DNA of 5,763 bases from an uncultured Collinsella sp. (GTDB lineage: Bacteria; Actinomycetota; Coriobacteriia; Coriobacteriales; Coriobacteriaceae). This document shows positions 3,935 to 5,763 of the stretch, piece after piece. Position 1 is the first letter of the stretch, and the number at the start of each line of letters is the position of its first letter. The notes under the pieces were generated by a model that saw nothing but the letters and a program-made list of their open reading frames with translations, was not told the origin of the DNA and did not search any database. The translations under genes were made by a program, and so were the position numbers. The DNA lies in the NCBI GenBank assembly GCA_902491135.1, contig CABUGR010000085.1, forward strand, positions 1-5,763, in the 5' to 3' direction.

Positions 3935-5763
3935 AGGGCGCGGACTTTCGGCTCATCGTTGGGCTGCGGAATGGCGCCTACCACGTTGTCGGCCAGCCAG
4001 TCCATCTCGACGATTTGCGTGCTCGGCAGCGGGGGAAAGCCCTCGATCTGCACCACGCCGTCTTGGCTATGGAGCTCGCCGCCAAAGGGGTTGATGGAAC
4101 CCTCGACAATGCCGTTGCGGAGCAGCTGCACGAGCTTGCGCGTCTGATAGGGCAGGCCCGGAGCGTAGCGAATGTCGATAACGCCCGAGCTCATGCCGTA
4201 CCAGTAGTTGACGGCGCGAACCTGGCTGTCGTCGCTGGTTTCGTCCCACGTGCCATGCAGCAAGCTGCGCACGATAAGCTCGTAGTATCGGCCCCAGTTC
4301 CATACCGGCATGGCAATGCCGGTAACCTTGCCATCGACCAGGCGGTGGAGTCCGTAGGCCGTAGGGTCTTCGAGCGACTTTGACATGTCAGCGCCGGTCA
4401 TGACGCTCACGCCTTCGCGGCACATGGCCTCGGCAAGACCGCCGGCGGGCACATCGCCCCAGGTGAGGATTACCTGCGCGCGGGGATCGAGCAACGAGGC
4501 GCCAATCGCAAAGGCGTTGATCTCGCTAAGTGCGCCCGACGCAAAGACCGACGCGTGGTAGCCAATGCGGTGGTTGTCCGCCATGCTGGCGGCAAGGGCA
4601 CCCAGGAGGAACTTGGCCTCGTACATCTTGCCAAAGTACGAACGGACGCTTTGGTGGGGAAGGCCGATAGAGCAGTTGAGGAATCGCATCTGGGGATACT
4701 CAACGGCGGCCCTGAGCGTATATTCCATCAGGCGGTGTGAAGTCGAGAAGATGGCCTTCGCCCCGTGCTTGACGGCGGTCTCCACGGCGGCGTAGAACAC
4801 GTCCGGATCGTGGCAGTCCTCGAATGCCTCGGGGCGCACGATGCCGCCAAAGTGCTCGTCGAGATACTGACGCCCTTGGTCGTGCAAGCTGTCCCAGCTC
4901 GACGATGCACAGGGGAATTCATGGATAAAGGCGATGCGCAGAGGGTTGGCCGCCGAATAAACGGTCTTGCCCATAAAGAAGTTGAGCACGCCGGAGGTGG
5001 ACTTGGAGGGTGACTCCTCCTCATCGACGCTCGGTGCCTCGACAAGATCGACCTTCTCCTCATCATTTTTGCCGGCAATGACCAACTCGCGCCAAATCTT
5101 GCACAGGCGGTTTACGACGATATCCGTCGGCGTATCCAGCAGGCGGTCCTGGTTGTACACATTGAGGTAGACGAGCATGGCGTCGGCGGGCGTAATGTCC
5201 AGGTGGTCGCCGCCCGCGCGAAGGTAGGCACGCTTAAAGAGTAGGAAGGTGTGGCGCAGGTAGTCGACTTTTTTCTGCGGCCATTTTTCGATAAGGTTCT
5301 GACCGAGCATCTTGGCGAGTGTTTCGTAGCTTCCCTCGCGCGAGAACTCGATCTCGTATAGGGGACAGACGCGCCAAAACGCGCAGAATTCACCGTACAG
5401 GCGGCTTTCGACAGAGTCCCATTTGCCGGGGTAGAGACGGGTGACCTTGGCCGAAACCGTTGGGGCGTCCAGGAATTTGAGGACGCTGACGCGCTTGTTG
5501 CCCTCTTGGACATAGAACCGATGCATGAACTCGGTGACGATGATGGGGTCGCGATAGCCCTCGGTCACCTGGATGTCGTAGAGGTTGGACCACTTGCGGG
5601 CGAATTCGGTGCTAAACGGCAGCAGGGGCATAAAGTTGCACGAAAAGGCGGACTGACGGCCCTTGGTAACCGTGCCGACGACCATTTCGAGAGGAATGTC
5701 CCTCAGACCGACGCTCTCTCGCTGGCCTAAGGGGAGCTGGGAAACGAGGCCGTCGAGGTCCGT
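3931..5763 (-). CDS. ParB/Srx-like plus Bmp (PnrA-like) domain protein, 5' partial
   Basis: At least 610 residues are visible, with the N-terminus beyond the right edge. An internal Met at 5685 is not the likely start: the 26 codons before it are open and read naturally into it (GLRDIPLEMVVGTVTKGR). Around visible residues 70-105, RFYVQEGNKRVSVLKFL resembles the ParB/Srx-type segment with its G-N/E-x-R nucleotide-contact motif. A mostly helical region and an acidic linker follow (about 233-257, rich in D/E/S). From about 275 to 555 comes a Bmp/PnrA-like fold, as in nucleoside-binding lipoproteins of ABC transporters, with YEAKFLLGALAASM and a GKVTGIAMPVWNWG stretch. The Bmp domain is preceded by some 270 residues without a visible signal peptide or lipobox, suggesting a cytoplasmic sensor or regulator. 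Domain calls are from pattern recognition; function is unknown. Confidence 0.82.
   Translation of the reverse strand, partial: TDLDGLVSQLPLGQRESVGLRDIPLEMVVGTVTKGRQSAFSCNFMPLLPFSTEFARKWSNLYDIQVTEGYRDPIIVTEFMHRFYVQEGNKRVSVLKFLDAPTVSAKVTRLYPGKWDSVESRLYGEFCAFWRVCPLYEIEFSREGSYETLAKMLGQNLIEKWPQKKVDYLRHTFLLFKRAYLRAGGDHLDITPADAMLVYLNVYNQDRLLDTPTDIVVNRLCKIWRELVIAGKNDEEKVDLVEAPSVDEEESPSKSTSGVLNFFMGKTVYSAANPLRIAFIHEFPCASSSWDSLHDQGRQYLDEHFGGIVRPEAFEDCHDPDVFYAAVETAVKHGAKAIFSTSHRLMEYTLRAAVEYPQMRFLNCSIGLPHQSVRSYFGKMYEAKFLLGALAASMADNHRIGYHASVFASGALSEINAFAIGASLLDPRAQVILTWGDVPAGGLAEAMCREGVSVMTGADMSKSLEDPTAYGLHRLVDGKVTGIAMPVWNWGRYYELIVRSLLHGTWDETSDDSQVRAVNYWYGMSSGVIDIRYAPGLPYQTRKLVQLLRNGIVEGSINPFGGELHSQDGVVQIEGFPPLPSTQIVEMDWLADNVVGAIPQPNDEPKVRAL

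Noticed and set aside
3263..4147. 294-codon open frame on the plus strand opposite the phosphoesterase gene
   Set aside because: It lies antisense to a gene with clear catalytic motifs, and no family features were seen in its translation.

Overview
The window looks like chromosomal DNA from a moderately GC-rich Gram-positive bacterium. The gene order and protein character point to an actinobacterial lineage, most likely class Coriobacteriia (Collinsella-like). This placement is inferred from tuf-rpmG-tRNA-Trp-secE-nusG-rplK-rplA synteny, the Lys/Ala-rich extension of a one-helix SecE, and the repeat types. It was not tested by a database search.

The left half (1-2938) is a plus-strand translation and secretion block. 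It starts with the last 29 codons of tuf (EF-Tu) and a strong terminator. A roughly 220-base gap follows, holding an imperfect stem-loop and a sigma70-type promoter. Then come rpmG (zinc-type ribosomal protein L33), tRNA-Trp(CCA), a hairpin, secE, nusG, rplK (L11) and rplA (L1). The rplK-rplA spacer is highly structured. Just before the rplA Shine-Dalgarno it holds a motif with the architecture of the ribosomal protein L1 binding site: stem, asymmetric GA / six-base internal loop, stem. It is a good candidate for L1 feedback control of its own translation. rplJ and rplL, which often follow rplA, are absent; the block ends at a strong terminator.

The middle (2939-3223) is a gene-free convergent junction. 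It holds the long, roughly symmetric terminator after rplA, a perfect 19-bp palindrome with a GGACAGGCA loop (REP-like), and a 28+28 base imperfect inverted repeat capped by a second hairpin. In the inverted repeat, all four non-Watson-Crick pairs are G-U in the plus-strand RNA, which suggests a plus-strand RNA structure.

The right half (3224-5763) is a minus-strand gene pair with a 4-base ATGA overlap. The upstream gene runs off the right edge. It encodes a protein with a ParB/Srx-like segment followed by a Bmp/PnrA-like nucleoside-binding-type domain, apparently without a secretion signal before the Bmp domain. The downstream gene is a calcineurin-like metallophosphoesterase whose first metal motif is DTE rather than the usual DxH. 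The coupling of a possible nucleotide-binding domain, a possible nucleoside-sensing domain and a phosphoesterase is the least characterised part of the window and the best candidate for undescribed biology.
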